The notes below the pieces were generated by a model. That model saw only the letters and a program-made list of their open reading frames with translations, was not told where the DNA came from and searched no databases. Below are positions 45,024 through 56,948 of a stretch of DNA of 56,948 nt, piece by piece. The stretch comes from Chrysomallon squamiferum (taxonomy: Eukaryota > Mollusca > Gastropoda > Neomphalida > Peltospiridae), in contig CM022677.1 of the NCBI GenBank assembly GCA_012295275.1, positions 22,414,781 to 22,471,728 on the forward strand, read 5' to 3'. The translations under genes were made by a program, and so were the position numbers. Every line of letters starts with the position of its first letter. Positions within the stretch are counted from its first letter, which is position 1.

Positions 45024-47324
45024 TAATGTTATTTATTTAATATTCGTTTTATTTCAGATTTGTAACACTTCTTACCAATTTATCTATTGACCTGTGATGT
45101 TTGTAGACATAGCAATAATAATAACACCAACAACAACGACAACAGCAATAAAGACAAACTGATAGATTCACGAGTGTACACAAACAGTGAGAGACATTTT
45201 TTTTATTTTTTTTAAATTTTATAATGTAATGAATATAACAGCTAATATAATTTCGGACTGTAACAACATAAAGCTGTATAATACATAGAGGTAGAAAAAA
45301 GCATTATTATTATTGATATTGTTGTTATTATTATTATTATTATTATTAATATGTGTACGTGACTAAAAACACACGTTCCCTTTGTATTCTGCTTTTCAAG
45401 TGTACCAGTTCCTGTGACAGGCTGTGACAAATATGACAAGTTTAGTTTACTACACGATTACAAACCTTTGTCTCCATTCGTCGTGGTTATTTATAAATCT
45501 TACAAAGACATCCGCAATTTTCTGTTCAAGTTTAAAACTTTATTACTGCGGTATATATTTATTAAATAAAATTCAAATTATATGAAAAAAATATAATAAA
45601 AAAACTCCCAGTAATTTGCTACCTAATTTGTATTAATTTTAACATATCTCTCTCTCCGGTTTTTCATTGTTTTTATTTATTGATTGATTTATTTTTTTAA
45701 ATAGCTTACAAAAAACAACATATTCCGCCACATTGGCATTTAAGCAAGGTTTATTTTTGTATGGGAAATATATTATCTTCCTGTTTCATACACACAGACG
45801 CACAACAAACACACACCTACAGAAATGTATATACAAATACACAAACACATGCACATACACAACATATACATACACATACACATACTCAAATGATATAAAC
45901 AAAACACACAGAAAGTGACATACACACAAATACATACACATATATACAGGCATACTTACATTATAGATATAGAGATAAAAAACACACAGTTTATCGGAGA
46001 CACATGCGGAGACATATAAACATGCAGAAAAGACATACAAAGACACACGCAAATACATACAAGCAAAAACACACATACACAGGCTCCCACAAACACTCAC
46101 AATCACATCCGCACACAGCTGACATGGAACTGAGCAGACATCGTCTGCTGATATTTACTTCTATTTTATCTTGCGCAATCACTAATAATGTACCAATACA
46201 ACTACTATTACTACCATTACTTGTTAAGTTATTAATACCACTAGTGCTATTAGTAGTAGTAGTAGTAGTAGTAATAATAATAATAATAATAATAATATGT
46301 CTTTTGTTTTCCTCATTTTATTTTTTTTTTTGTTTTTGTTTTTCCTTTGTTTGTAATTAACACTAAATGATAAATTTTACAAACATTTTTTTTCTTCCTC
46401 CCTATAAAAGGGTTAGACTGGTTGTACTCTAAACGTGACTAATCAGTAAAATAAGTTTCGCATCGGTTAACAAACAAAATGGAAACCTCTCTCAAATTGT
46501 GACACTGCAGTTCAGAAACTGAGCTCAAATCGTTTCTAATAGTTAGCTAAGAGCAAACAAAAATGTATTATTATATATATATATATATATGTATATCTGT
46601 GTGTTATACTACTACTACTATTATTTATACTACTACTACTAGTTCAATTATTACTACTACTACTAATAATAATAATAAATCTGTTAAATTGTTTTTCTTA
46701 TTGTATTTTATTTCAGTTTTTGTAATTAACACGTATGATACATTTTACAATTTTAGTTTTTTTTTCCCCTTTACTTTGCTGTTTCGTATTGATTTTTTAC
46801 CTGACTTAATTTTCATAAGACTGGTTGAACTCTAAACGTGACCAACCAGTGAAATATGTTTCGCCTCAGTAAACAAATAGGAACGTAAACGTCTTTTGAA
46901 ATGATAACACTGATTTTCAAACACTGACATGCAATCATTTCTAATATTTGGCCAAAAGCAAATTTCAAATTAGTTTATCCATTCATAGAGATGTAAAAGC
47001 TACAAAAAATAAATAAATAAGTAAATAAAATAAAATAAGTAAATAAGTAAAAAAATTAAATGATAAAAGTCGAAGAAGAAAATTTGTGTATCTCAGTAAA
47101 ATGTATCATGTTTTTCTGATCTTCTGCCAACGAGTTGTTGTGTCTATTATTACTTGTGTGACAGACTATGACAAACATTTTTAACTTTAATTAAACTGAT
47201 CAGATTATACTCAGTCAGTTACAGTTATCATTGCTCTTTACTTTACTAAAAGAACATGAATATTTTAAGATTTTTTTTTCGACAAAAAAAAAGGACAATT
47301 TGTAAAAAAAAAAAATGAAGGTTT
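43131..47324. other. Gene-free region between the lectin and RING-NHL clusters
   Basis: Microsatellites: TTTA at 43365-43386, AAT at 43480-43506, a TTA-rich tract at 43795-44030, TTA at 44995-45022, CA-rich sequence at 45785-46110 and AGT/AAT at 46245-46297. A block around GTTTCGC(C/A)TC recurs at 44730, 46400 and 46800 and resembles 26090 and 39170. The sequence 46000-46480 is a weak further copy of the lectin-upstream segment. No exon recognised. Confidence 0.7.
44050..44200 (+). repeat. Locus repeat word, copy d
   Basis: Same element as at 32575, 34665 and 38470, again following a long TTA microsatellite. Followed by GTCGTTTTACAGAAGAGAGA, which recurs at about 50432. Confidence 0.78.
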
Positions 47325-47460
47325 GCACCCCTTGTTCATTTTTCAGTTGGAATCGTCCTTTCACTGAGTGTCGTCTCTCAAAACTGGCTTCTCCGCACGA
47401 ACAACGATAGTCACACATCGGGATTGCAAACGATACATTTTTCCTTAAGAGAAAGGAAAG
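47325..47460 (+). promoter_or_regulatory. Putative 5' UTR/promoter copy of RING-NHL gene A
   Basis: Matches 52195-52345 upstream of RING-NHL gene B (shared GTTTGCACCCC/TACACCCC, CTGAGTGTCGTC, TTCTCCGCAC, ATCGNGATTGCA). In B this block ends at a GTAAGA donor. In A the donor is lost and the sequence runs straight through a TTA microsatellite (47500-47567) to the RING start codon. Confidence 0.65.
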
Positions 47461-47502
47461 TTGTTATTATTGCTATTGTTGTTGTTGTTGTTGTTGCTGT
47501 TC

Positions 47503-47570
<68 letters not shown>

Positions 47571-47578
47571 TTCCCGAC

Positions 47579-49350
47579 ATGGGAACAGCTTCAAGTTGTG
47601 AAAGCCAAATATCTTGTTCCCTTTGCTTGGATGTTTTCAAGAAACCACGTTGTCTTTCCTGCGGACATTCCTTCTGTAATGAAATGCCTGAAGGAATATA
47701 TATAAACAAAAAATACAGTTACACAGACACACACATCAGCTGCTATTGTTTAGATACAGAAGAAATTATTTGACTAATAATATTTATGTCGTGTATTGAA
47801 ACATCGTAGCAGGCTCATAAAGAAATACAGAACATTTTTTTAGGTAAAAGCTTTAGTGTACTCTCTTTTAATTTACTTTTTTTTATGAATACCAGTAATA
47901 CTAGTTCTACTTTTATCATTATTATTATTATTATTAGTAGTAGTATTATTATTATTATTAATTGATTTTCTATCACATTTCAACTGGAAAGGGAGGTCAC
48001 ATTTCACATCTCTGAGTTCTATTACTGAAAGTCTGAAAAAGTTTAGAGAAATTCTTCAGTCAGAGATAGACAAGATTGAAAACTTGACAAGACATCGACA
48101 AGACATCGACATCAAAGTCGTGGACACTACAGAAGAGGTCAGAAGGATTTGTAACACACTAATCACAGATTTTACTGCCGCAGTCCACAAAGAACAAGAC
48201 AGGTTAATAAGAGAAATCGAAAAATCTCAAAAAACTTTTAACACAGAAATACAAACAGATTTTTTCTGAACATAAACATCTGATTGAAGAAAACGAAAGA
48301 ATGATCAAACTTGGTGAAGATTTGGTACGAAATAAGTCAGAATCTGATATTAAAATAAATATTTCAAAATTCACCACATTTCAAAATACAACTTCCGAGT
48401 TTCTGGACAAATCTCTTTCAAAAGTTGATAAAGTCGACTTTAAGATAGATCTGAGAAAATGTGATAAAAAGAATGGCATATCTGGCCACATTGGAGAAAT
48501 TGCTACAAACATTGAAACAAACACACAGATAGACAGACTGAGAGACACACTCAAACACACATACACCATTTATGCAACAACACAAGAAGATGAACGTGAT
48601 CCTTTACTGGAGTCAATCCTGGTGTCAGACGAGAACAACAGTAAAGTTGTTGCAAGTGATTCTTCCAATGGCTGTGTTAAATGTTTGTGTTTGAAATGTA
48701 AATCAGTAATAAACAAACATGTATCTTCCGGGGCACCATACGGTCTTGCTGAATCACGTGCTCAGCAGAGCGATGTTGTTCTTCTTGTTGCTATGCCACA
48801 CGAAAATGAAATAGTATTCCTGAATTTGGAAAACTTCAAAATGATCAAATCAATTAAAACAGATAAAAGGTATTACTATATCGATGCGTTACCCGGCAAC
48901 TGTCTCGCGGTAACTGGGTGGAAAGCTCAGTACTTGGACATACTAACAGACAGTGGTCAGCTATTTAATTCTATCTCAACATATTTGATCCCGAAACCGT
49001 CGTTTCTCACAGTTCACGATCAATGTCTGATTGTTGTGTCAGAGAGAGACAATGTATACAGTTTATTTTGTGTGACGTCATCGGGTGACGTCAAATGGGA
49101 GTCACGTGATTCAGAAAGACTGAAAGACATGACAGATATTAAATGTGACATCCAAGGGAGTATTTTTGTTTGTGATATGAAAAGAAATTGTGTTCTTCAG
49201 TTCTCAGGGGATGGACAATTTGTACGTGACATTCTCACTCACCAGGATGGATTGTCTACACCTTGGTCTGTCTACTGCCATGGTAAGAAACTGTATGTGG
49301 GAAAGTTGAACGGACAAATAAAAGTAAACTTCAAACTGTCTGCTAAGTGA
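47579..49350 (+). pseudogene. RING-NHL (TRIM-like) gene A, decayed
   Basis: 47579-47773 encodes an N-terminal RING, MGTASSCESQISC, CLDVF, CGHSFC. The fourth pair is damaged: the Cys expected in KCL is replaced by Met within a short frameshifted stretch (+1 then +2), and the last pair is CYC instead of CPFC. The frame stops at TGA 47771. The coiled-coil part (about 47990-48269) continues VDTTEEVRR and EIEKSQKTFN, with no clear AG acceptor where gene B has TTTTAG. A +1 in a T run near 48260 then shifts the frame. 48301-49350 is open and encodes the NHL-type beta-propeller (IVVSERDNVY, SIFVCDMKRNCVLQFSGDGQF, GLSTPWSVYCHG), ending at TGA 49350. The family normally acts as E3 ubiquitin ligases via RING; this copy cannot form a standard RING. 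The downstream open part could still be expressed from an internal ATG. Confidence 0.78.
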
Positions 49351-49445
49351 GTTTCACTTTAACTGTTTATACGTCATATTTTCGTTATATTTATATTACG
49401 TAATATCTCTCTCTCTCTCTCTCAATATTCGATTATTTTTTAAAC

Positions 49446-50219
49446 AGTCTATTTCAAAGAATATGATACGACATTCTTTATATACTTGTATATACTTCAA
49501 TGTAATCCAAAAGAAGAAAGAAACCCAGTAAAATATTTATATTGTATTACATATCAATATTAAACAATAAAATAATGTATTTCTATTTTATCACGCAGAC
49601 CTGTGATGTTGGCAGTGCTAAAATTAAATACTGTGACGTCACTCGTAACAGAAATGTGAATAGTGTGAATCATATCCAGATACACATACATACATACGTA
49701 CACACAGATACGTAGATACATATATGCATTCATACATACATACATACAGACTCGCTGACATTGGTAAAATAATATAACAATTACATATCTTTGTTACAAT
49801 AAAGATTAATAAATAATTTATTGCTACTTTAAAAAAAAATTATATCAAGGTTTGCGTGTAAAAAAAAAAGTTTAAAAACACTTTCACTTGAACAATTTTG
49901 TTCATGAAAATAACTCCACTCTTCCGTTCTACTGCACTGAAACTGTGTTTGAACTACGATAATAAAAACAACAAATTAACAAGAAAAGACATCTGTTTAA
50001 TGATCATTGATATTTTAAAAACTTTATTATTGTTATTTCATATTAACCACTGCACTCTTCTAATAAACGCTATTGAATATAAATATATAATTTTTCTGAA
50101 TAAAATTAATTAAATGTATCCATTGTTATGTCTTACCTAATTAGATTTGTACTACATATATATATATATATATATACATATTCACTGTTAAATAAAATAC
50201 GTCATATTTTCGTAGTAGC

Positions 50220-50262
<43 letters not shown>

Positions 50263-50395
50263 TTGTCTGAAACACTATATAAACTTTTCTGTTCACAAAT
50301 ATGAAGAATGTGTTTTGCCATTAATACGTACAAATAACAACAAATAATATCTGATATTTCAAAAACATGATCCTCGTTTTCTTTGTACCAGTGTT
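49446..50395 (+). repeat. NHL-gene 3' flank, copy 2
   Basis: Pairs with 24449-25245. Contains CATA tetranucleotides at 49685-49745, TA at 50155-50175 and AGT at 50217-50263. The AGT tract is much longer here than in copy 1. No coding exon. Confidence 0.88.
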
Positions 50396-51641
50396 ACATT
50401 CGATATGCATTCCAGTGTTACATTCCACTTCGTTGTCGTTTTACAGAAGAGAGAAATATTTGATACCAGTGTCAGGTCACAGGCACGTTCACATACGGGT
50501 CTGTCTTGACCCACATTTTTTTAAACACATTTCCACTGAGCATTTGATGAAAATCAAATACACACAGATAAAATTGTCAGCCACTTTGTACTACTTTCTT
50601 CTCATTCATCGACGGATGGACGTAGGAAGACTGTGAGGTTGTGGGTAAGCTCCACTCCCAACCTCCCCTGCGTACAGGCCTAGGTCCTTTCTCTCACTGA
50701 AATACTTAAGTCGAGGCACTTTTGATATAACAAAATGTACGAATTGAAATATTTAATATTAGATACTCTGAAACGTTTTCTTTTTTTCTTTTTTTTTCAC
50801 TGCAGATATTTTTCACATATTGATCTGTTTATTATATTATTCTGTATTGCGAAACAATTTCAAATTCTGAAAAGAGGAGAACGGGCAGCTAACTTAACAT
50901 ACACACACATACATACACACAATTATTATTATTAGTAGTATTAGTATTAGTATTAGTATTAGTATTAGTATTCCTGTGTGAAAGATTGTAAAAATGTTCA
51001 GTTCACAAAATATCAAGGATGTTGTTTGATATAAAATGTACAATCAACAACAAATAATAACTGATATTTCAAAAACGTGATTATCATTTTATATTGAATT
51101 TACGATACTCTTTAAAAATACCAGATGTCTTCAAAACGTGAATAGATGTGAAACTGGAAACCTTACTGGAAATCTTAGATTCGAGTTTTAAGTCCAGGTG
51201 TTAGAGATCATGTTTCTTCTTTTGGTCATCTTCTTCTTAAGAATTAACAGTTTCAGTAATTCAATAAATCACAATAGAATGAAAGTTTTATATTGAATGC
51301 CTTTCGTAAATAAGTTACATGTTTTCTTCTTCTTCTTCTTTTTTCCTGAGAGTGAAATTACGAAAAGTTGATTTTTAAAAATATTTTGAAACTAAAAACC
51401 AACTTTATAACAAACAGATTTTTTTTTTTTTTTTAAAGTTTTAACAAGAACTGAAATTTAATTATCAAACAAATAGTATGACTTAATAACATGAAGGACA
51501 TTTTATACTTCAGTATTATTGTAAAAGTTATCACAAAAACAGAAACATATAGCGGAATGACGTCACATAACTTCAAGATTTCAAAACGAAACTGATGACT
51601 TATTTCTTACAAACCTGTAAAGTGTGTGTGTGTGTGTGTGC

Positions 51642-51723
<82 letters not shown>

Positions 51724-52194
51724 TGTCTCACTAAATTGTTAAATGTTCTGTGTTACACCAGTAAATGAGCAGTGATAACAAGTAATGTAAAATTATATAT
51801 AAATGCAGTCAAATAACTAAATGAGTGCAAACAACGAAAGAGAACGTTAACAACGAGTAAGTAAATAAAACGTAGTCTGATTATTATTGTATATTGAATT
51901 GACGTTAGCTTCAAAAATAGACACCGTTCTCAAAACGTGACTTGATGTGAAACTGGTTATCTCACTGGATATATATTATTTTTGTTCTGTCCTTCTTCAA
52001 ACCAGCTGTTGAGTCTATCATTATTAGATGTGTGACATACAGTGAGAAACATTTTTTAAACTTTAACTAAGCTGCAGAAGTTTTATCGCGTTAGATGTCA
52101 TTTTGCTTCCTGTTTATTTTAATATAGAACATATTAATCGTTCAGGATTTCTTCTGAAAAGAAAGAAATGTGTTATAGATGACTTGTAAGCTTA
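50396..52194. other. Gene-free region between RING-NHL genes A and B
   Basis: Includes a short copy of the locus repeat word (50390-50420), a segment at 50590-50720 similar to 44405-44520, ATTAGT repeats at 50930-50970, and GT then AG tracts at 51620-51720. No exon supported. Confidence 0.7.
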
Positions 52195-52351
52195 CACCCC
52201 TTCTTTGTTTCAGTTGGTATATTCCTGTTACTGAGTGTCGTCTGTCCAAACCGGATTCTCCGCACAAACAACTTCAACATAAATCGAGATTGCAGACGAA
52301 TACAGAAGAAAAGATTTCCAGGTGTTAAATTTTCCCTTTCCTAACAAAAAG
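52195..52351 (+). other. Putative noncoding first exon of RING-NHL gene B
   Basis: Conserved with 47325-47460 before gene A, and ending AAAAAG|GTAAGACAT, a consensus donor. No start codon in it leads into the RING frame. I infer a 5' UTR exon spliced to the acceptor at 54821-54823. The transcription start is not visible. Confidence 0.58.
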
Positions 52352-52359
52352 GTAAGACA

Positions 52360-52429
<70 letters not shown>

Positions 52430-52780
52430 ATTATTGTTTAAGATATTTTTTTTACGCACTGGTTAAAGTGGACAGGTGTGGCTCAGAGGTTAGGTGAAAG
52501 AAGTTTCTGACTATGGGCTATAGCGTTTTTCTTTCCTAAAATAAAATTCGCGATTATTTGGTTATTGAGAAAAGGTACCCATTCAATGTCGTCATTTTGT
52601 TTTGTTTTTCAATTTATTTTTTTCAATTTTTTAATTTATTTAACTAATAATATTTATGTCCTGTATTAAACATTGTAGCAAGATCATAAAGAAATAGAAA
52701 AAAATTATCTATAACGTTTTTCTACTTCGTTTTTAGTTCTGTCATATATTATTAATTATAGAATTACTAGTTTTACTTTT

Positions 52781-52815
<35 letters not shown>

Positions 52816-53491
52816 CATTATTATTAGTAGTATTATTATTAATGTCATTTTTGTTGTTCTATTCTGTTGTTTTTTCTTTCTCTTCTTCTTCTTTTTCTTG
52901 TTCGTCTTATTTATTATTGTAAGATTTTTCAAAAATCGAATAAGCTTGTTTAGGTTGTTTTCCTAACTGAATTTCTGTATATAAATCCATGTTTGTTTTT
53001 CACACTGATTAGACGGGTAGGCTGTGACTCAGTGATTACACAAAGCTGTGTCACCGTTGTGTTATACGTTTTGTCCTTCTCAATGTCACTTTACTGTAAG
53101 AACCAGATTTCTTACAATACTTTATCAAACGACGTGATATGAGGTTACGAAGAACACCTTTTTACGTAAAAGCATGTATTGTATTCTATTGTCTCAACTG
53201 CCTTACAATATAATATTACTATATGAATTGCGTTCGACCTAAATCAAATATTTTGACTTTATCGTTCAATAGCAATGTCATTCTTTTTTTCTTTTTTTTT
53301 AGACTCTTTTGAAACTTGATTCATAATTGTTATATTTAATACATGCACTTCTATGAATCCTGATTTCTTTTATTGAACAATTCCGAGTTAATCTGATCAA
53401 GAGTTTCCAAATACAATGATTTTGTTTGCTTAGTACCGAACAAACAGGTGTGCGAAATTGTCTTGCAGCACTGACAACATGTTATATTTTA

Positions 53492-53567
<76 letters not shown>

Positions 53568-54550
53568 TTCGTGACTAAAAGCACACGTTCATTGTGTGTA
53601 CTGTTTGATATTGGTACGGTTTATTTATATATCTGTTATCAAGACACGATAGCCACCAGTTCATTGTTCAAGTTTGAACAAGATTTATTTTTGGAGGGGA
53701 ATGTATTAGTTGTATCTGTTCGTCTGCTAGCAGTGTTCTACGTATACAAGCTTTATAACATTTCATCAGATTTATTTTACCATAAGAATGTAAATTTTTC
53801 ACGATTTTTATTCTCGAGAAGAGAGATAATTTATGTCTGATTTTGTAGGTAAAAACTATTTTATTTTATAATAGGTGTGTGTGTTTCTTGTTATTATTAT
53901 TATGTTTTATTGTTATTATTGTTGTTAGTAGTAGTAGTATTAATATTATTTATTTATTTATTTTGTTTTTTTAATCAATCTGTCTATTCTTATATCTGTT
54001 GAAACTGCCTTTAATTTCTATGTCCATTTAACCTCTGAGCACGTTACAATAGAATTGCCTTTTTCGATCTCAGATCTAAAGTCTTCACTTCGGAATGTTG
54101 TTATTTATTTTACTTAAATAAATAAACTAACAAGTAACGAAGTAAACAAATAAATAAACAAATAAACAAACAGACAAACACAAACAAATAATTCATCTAG
54201 TAGATTCATTAGTGTACAGTTTCTTCAATTTACTTATCTAATCAACCATTCACTTTCTTCCGTTAACGATTATTTCAGTTACCTGAGGTCCAGTTCGTGC
54301 CTTATTTTAACATCCAGTTGTATTGCAAGAGTTTAAATTTATGCTTTGTTCTTTATTTACTCTTAATATTTAATTTTGGTTTTAAATCTATTTTCCTACC
54401 TCTACATTTTTTTTTTTCTCTCTCTCTCTCTCTCTCTCTCTGTTCTTCTTTTTCTCCGTTACTTTCATTGTTATTATTGTTATTGTTATCGTTTTCATTA
54501 ATATTATTCCTGTTGTTGCTGTTCTTTTTGTTGTTATTTATTTTTGTTTC

Positions 54551-54619
<69 letters not shown>

Positions 54620-54823
54620 ATATCTCTCTATCTATCTATCTATCTATCTATATGTATGTATGTATATCTATCTAGCTCTCTATCGACCTATCTATGTATC
54701 TATCTATCTATTTTAAATTAATTTAATTGATTTAATTTTTTTTTTGTTATTATTATTATTTTTATTAATTTTTATTTTTATTTTTTTATTTTTTATTTTT
54801 TATTTTTTTATTATTATTTTCAG
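52352..54823. other. Inferred first intron of RING-NHL gene B
   Basis: About 2.5 kb starting with a 66-bp TTA tract (52362-52427). It also contains TTA at 52785-52815 and 53496-53567, a short locus-repeat word (53630-53720), AAAC/AAAT at 54115-54190, a CTAT/TATC tract at 54547-54715 and T-rich sequence up to the CAG acceptor. No exon seen inside. Confidence 0.6.
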
Positions 54824-54827
54824 AGAC

Positions 54828-56655
54828 ATGGCAACAGCTTCCAGTTTCGAAGAACAAATGTCTTGTTACCTTTGTCAGGATGTTTTCAGGATGCCGCGGA
54901 GTCTGTCTTGCGGTCATTCCTTCTGTACGAAATGCCTGCACGAATATATAAACAAACACTACAAAAACAAAGATATACAAATCGCATGCCCGTTCTGCAA
55001 TCTAGACATTGAAATACCAGACAACAGAAAACCACTGGGAACATGGGCTGATCAATTCCCTAGAAATGAATCATTAGTCATAGCCACCGACAAAATGGAA
55101 GACGCAAAGTCTTGTGAGTGAGCAATGTTCTGTTTATAAACAATGATTATTTACGTAATAATATTTTTGCCGTGTATTAACTATGGTGAAAGAAATGCTA
55201 TGTTTAAAGTTTATCTAATTGTTCTTTTTCTTCTCTTTTTTTTTAGCTGACAATGGACGTGAAATTTCACTGCTTAATTAACTTTCTGACAGTCTCAAAC
55301 GTTTTAGAACAATCCTTAAGACTGAGATGAATAACCAGCTTGAACAACTTCGCCGAGACGTCGTTGTCAACGTCATGGAAACTACGGAAGAGGTGAGAAA
55401 GGCTGGTAACACACGAATCATGGGTTTTACAGTCGAAGTCTCCAAAGAAGAAGAGAGGCTGATGAGAAAAATAAAAAAATTTCGGGACATTGTAAACACC
55501 GAAATAGAAAAAAGGTTTACTGATGATAAACATCTGATTGAGGAAATCGAGAAAATGATCAAACTAAGTGAAAAATTGTTGAAAAGTCGATCAGAATCTG
55601 ATATAAAACGTAATATTCCAAACTTCACCAAACTTCATAAAACAACATGCGAGTTTCTAGTCAAACCTCTTTCAGAATTTAAGTTTAAAATAAGTTTCAT
55701 AAAATCGAATAAAATGAACAAAATACCTGTCCACACTGGGGAAATTACCGTAAGCATCCAAACGGACCCTAATGTCGAGAAAATGACCTACCCACTCAAT
55801 CACAGAGACACCATTACCACAAAAACTCAACAAATAGACAGACTGAAAGACACACTCAAACACACTGATACGATTAACACGAAAACACAAGAAGATACAA
55901 GAACACCTTTAGTTCAGTCAGTTCTGGTTTTAAGCGAGGACAACACTAAAATCGTGGTTAGTGATCATAGCAATAAATGTATAAAATGTTTGTGTTTAAA
56001 AAGAAAATCAGTAATAAAAAAACATGTAACTTCATCTCCACCATGGGGTCTTGCTGAATCATATGATCATCAGGCTGTCGTTGTTGTTCAGTCTGGTGAA
56101 AAAAAATTACTGTTTTTAGATTGGAAAGACTTTCAACTGATCAAAACCGTTTCAACTAACAAAGAGTATTTCTATATCGCTGTGTTACCCAGAAACCGTC
56201 TAGCGGTCACTGGGGGAAAGGGTCAGTACTTGGACATACTGACAGACAGTGGTGAGCTCATTAATTCTATCTCTGGAGATTTGATCTACGGACCGTGGTT
56301 TCTCACAGAACACGATCAAAGTCTGATTGTTGTTTCAGAGTTCAAAAACAGTCTAGTTTGTGTGACGTCATCAGGTGACGTCAATTGGATACCATACGAA
56401 TCAGACAACCTTGAAGGCGAGTTTAGAGGTATTGCATGTGACCGGGATGGTGATATTTTTGTTTGTGATATTGACAATCATCGTGTTGTTCAACTGTCAC
56501 AAAAAGGAAAATTTATACGTCATATCCTCACTAGGCAGGATGGTTTGTCCGCACCTTGGACTATCTGTTGTCATGTAAATATGTTGTGCGTGGCACAGTA
56601 CAGTGGAGAAATAAAAATATTTTCTAAGGTTCTACCTGAGCGAGTACATTTGTAA
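54828..56655 (+). CDS. RING-coiled-coil-NHL protein B (TRIM-like E3 ligase candidate), one in-frame stop
   Basis: Exon 54824-55113 (ATG 54828) encodes a complete C3HC4 RING: CYLC, CGH, FC, KC and CPFC, residues about 13-57. The donor T|GTGAGT is phase 1. Exon 2 starts at 55247 after TTTTTAG and runs to TAA 56653-56655. Joined in frame it gives SDNGREISLLN, then TAA at 55279-55281, then LSDSLKRF and onward without a further stop. The rest has a charged, helical region (NQLEQLRRDV, TTEEVRKAGN, KEEERLMRKIKK; about 110 residues) and an NHL-type propeller (AVLPRNRLAVTGG, SLIVVSEFKN, GDIFVCDIDNHRVVQLSQKG, GLSAPWTICC). No B-box zinc pair is seen between RING and helix. The family ubiquitinates targets recognised by the NHL domain; the target here is unknown. 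If the TAA is real, a RING-less 442-residue protein could start at ATG 55327. Confidence 0.8.
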
Positions 56656-56778
56656 TTGTTTGGGTGTTCACAACACATAATAACCTGAACTTTGTTTTTG
56701 TTTTTCTATTTTTTTTTTTTATCTATCAGTATTCTTGCTTTGGAGTGATTGTTTCAACGAAGTTTTCGAGTACCTTGG

Positions 56779-56871
56779 TCCGCACCTTGGTCTATCTGTT
56801 GTCATGAAAATAAGTTCTACGTGGCAGAGTACAGTGGAGAAATACAAATATTCACATGGCGTAAAAAGTAA
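56779..56871 (+). pseudogene. Leftover terminal NHL blade
   Basis: 30 codons plus stop: SAPWSICCHENKFYVAEYSG, then EIQIF. This matches the end of gene B (SAPWTICCHVNMLCVAQYSG, EIKIF). Its 3' sequence GTAAACTTCAAACTGTCTGC matches the end of gene A (49323 onward). So it is the tail of a third RING-NHL copy, 120 bp beyond the stop of gene B. It could serve as an alternative last exon, but no clear acceptor is visible. Confidence 0.75.
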
Positions 56872-56948
56872 ACTTCAAACTGTCTGCTGGGTTAGATATA
56901 TATTACATGTTTTGGAGTTAAATTATCAGACGTGTCTTTCTTTACAAA

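Overview
The window is eukaryotic genomic DNA: GT-AG introns with conserved phase, secreted cysteine-rich repeat proteins, C-type lectins, RING-NHL (TRIM-like) proteins, and very dense microsatellites (TC/GA, TTA/AAT, TAC, TTC, CA). The family mix and the local tandem duplications fit a lophotrochozoan, most likely a mollusc. I cannot name the species from sequence alone. There are no bacterial operons, IS elements or CRISPR arrays, and I recognised no tRNA or rRNA gene.

Left third (1-24 kb): two paralogous genes lie head to head about 5 kb apart. Each has a signal-peptide exon, one or two small EB-type cysteine exons, a 33-bp micro-exon, and then one huge exon made of an 84-bp (28-residue) tandem repeat with cysteine spacing C-x5-C-x6-C-x4-C-x9. 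The minus-strand gene (coding start about 6182, running left) enters its array at 1515 and leaves the window at position 1. The plus-strand gene (11182 onward) has a 9,987-bp exon at 13900-23886 holding about 103 near-identical units, then 7 units of a second homogenised subtype, then about 8 strongly diverged units. Most units carry two N-glycosylation sequons. Introns between coding exons are phase 1, except the first intron of the minus gene, which is phase 0. The plus array contains about 20 single-base indels, nearly all in A or T homopolymers, that sum to a multiple of three. They look like unpolished long-read errors rather than gene death. The minus paralog has a decayed copy of the fourth-from-start exon and a start-codon exon duplicated five times.

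A 200-N gap (24249-24448) ends this block. The sequence just right of the gap is a copy of the 3' flank of the NHL gene at 49.4 kb, so the join there is suspect.

Middle (24.4-45 kb): a tandemly duplicated C-type lectin locus. Two intact four-exon genes (26949-29641 and 35153-37222) encode small secreted single-CRD lectins with EPN and WND motifs. Their promoters contain a 46-bp tandem repeat that carries TATAAAA boxes (7 units, 3 units, and 1 unit in an orphan third copy at 39.8 kb). A lone lectin terminal exon remnant lies at 31.56 kb. Anonymous blocks are shared between these segments, all in the same orientation.

Right end (47-57 kb): two RING-coiled-coil-NHL paralogs. The first (47579-49350) is decayed: damaged RING, frameshift, lost acceptor, collapsed 5' intron. 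The second (54828-56655) is almost intact but has one in-frame TAA between RING and coiled coil. A leftover terminal NHL blade follows at 56.8 kb. Together the window looks like a fast-evolving, duplication-prone region of secreted cysteine-rich and lectin proteins plus RING-NHL proteins. Secretion is read from the sequence; a role in defence, mucus or adhesion is inference.
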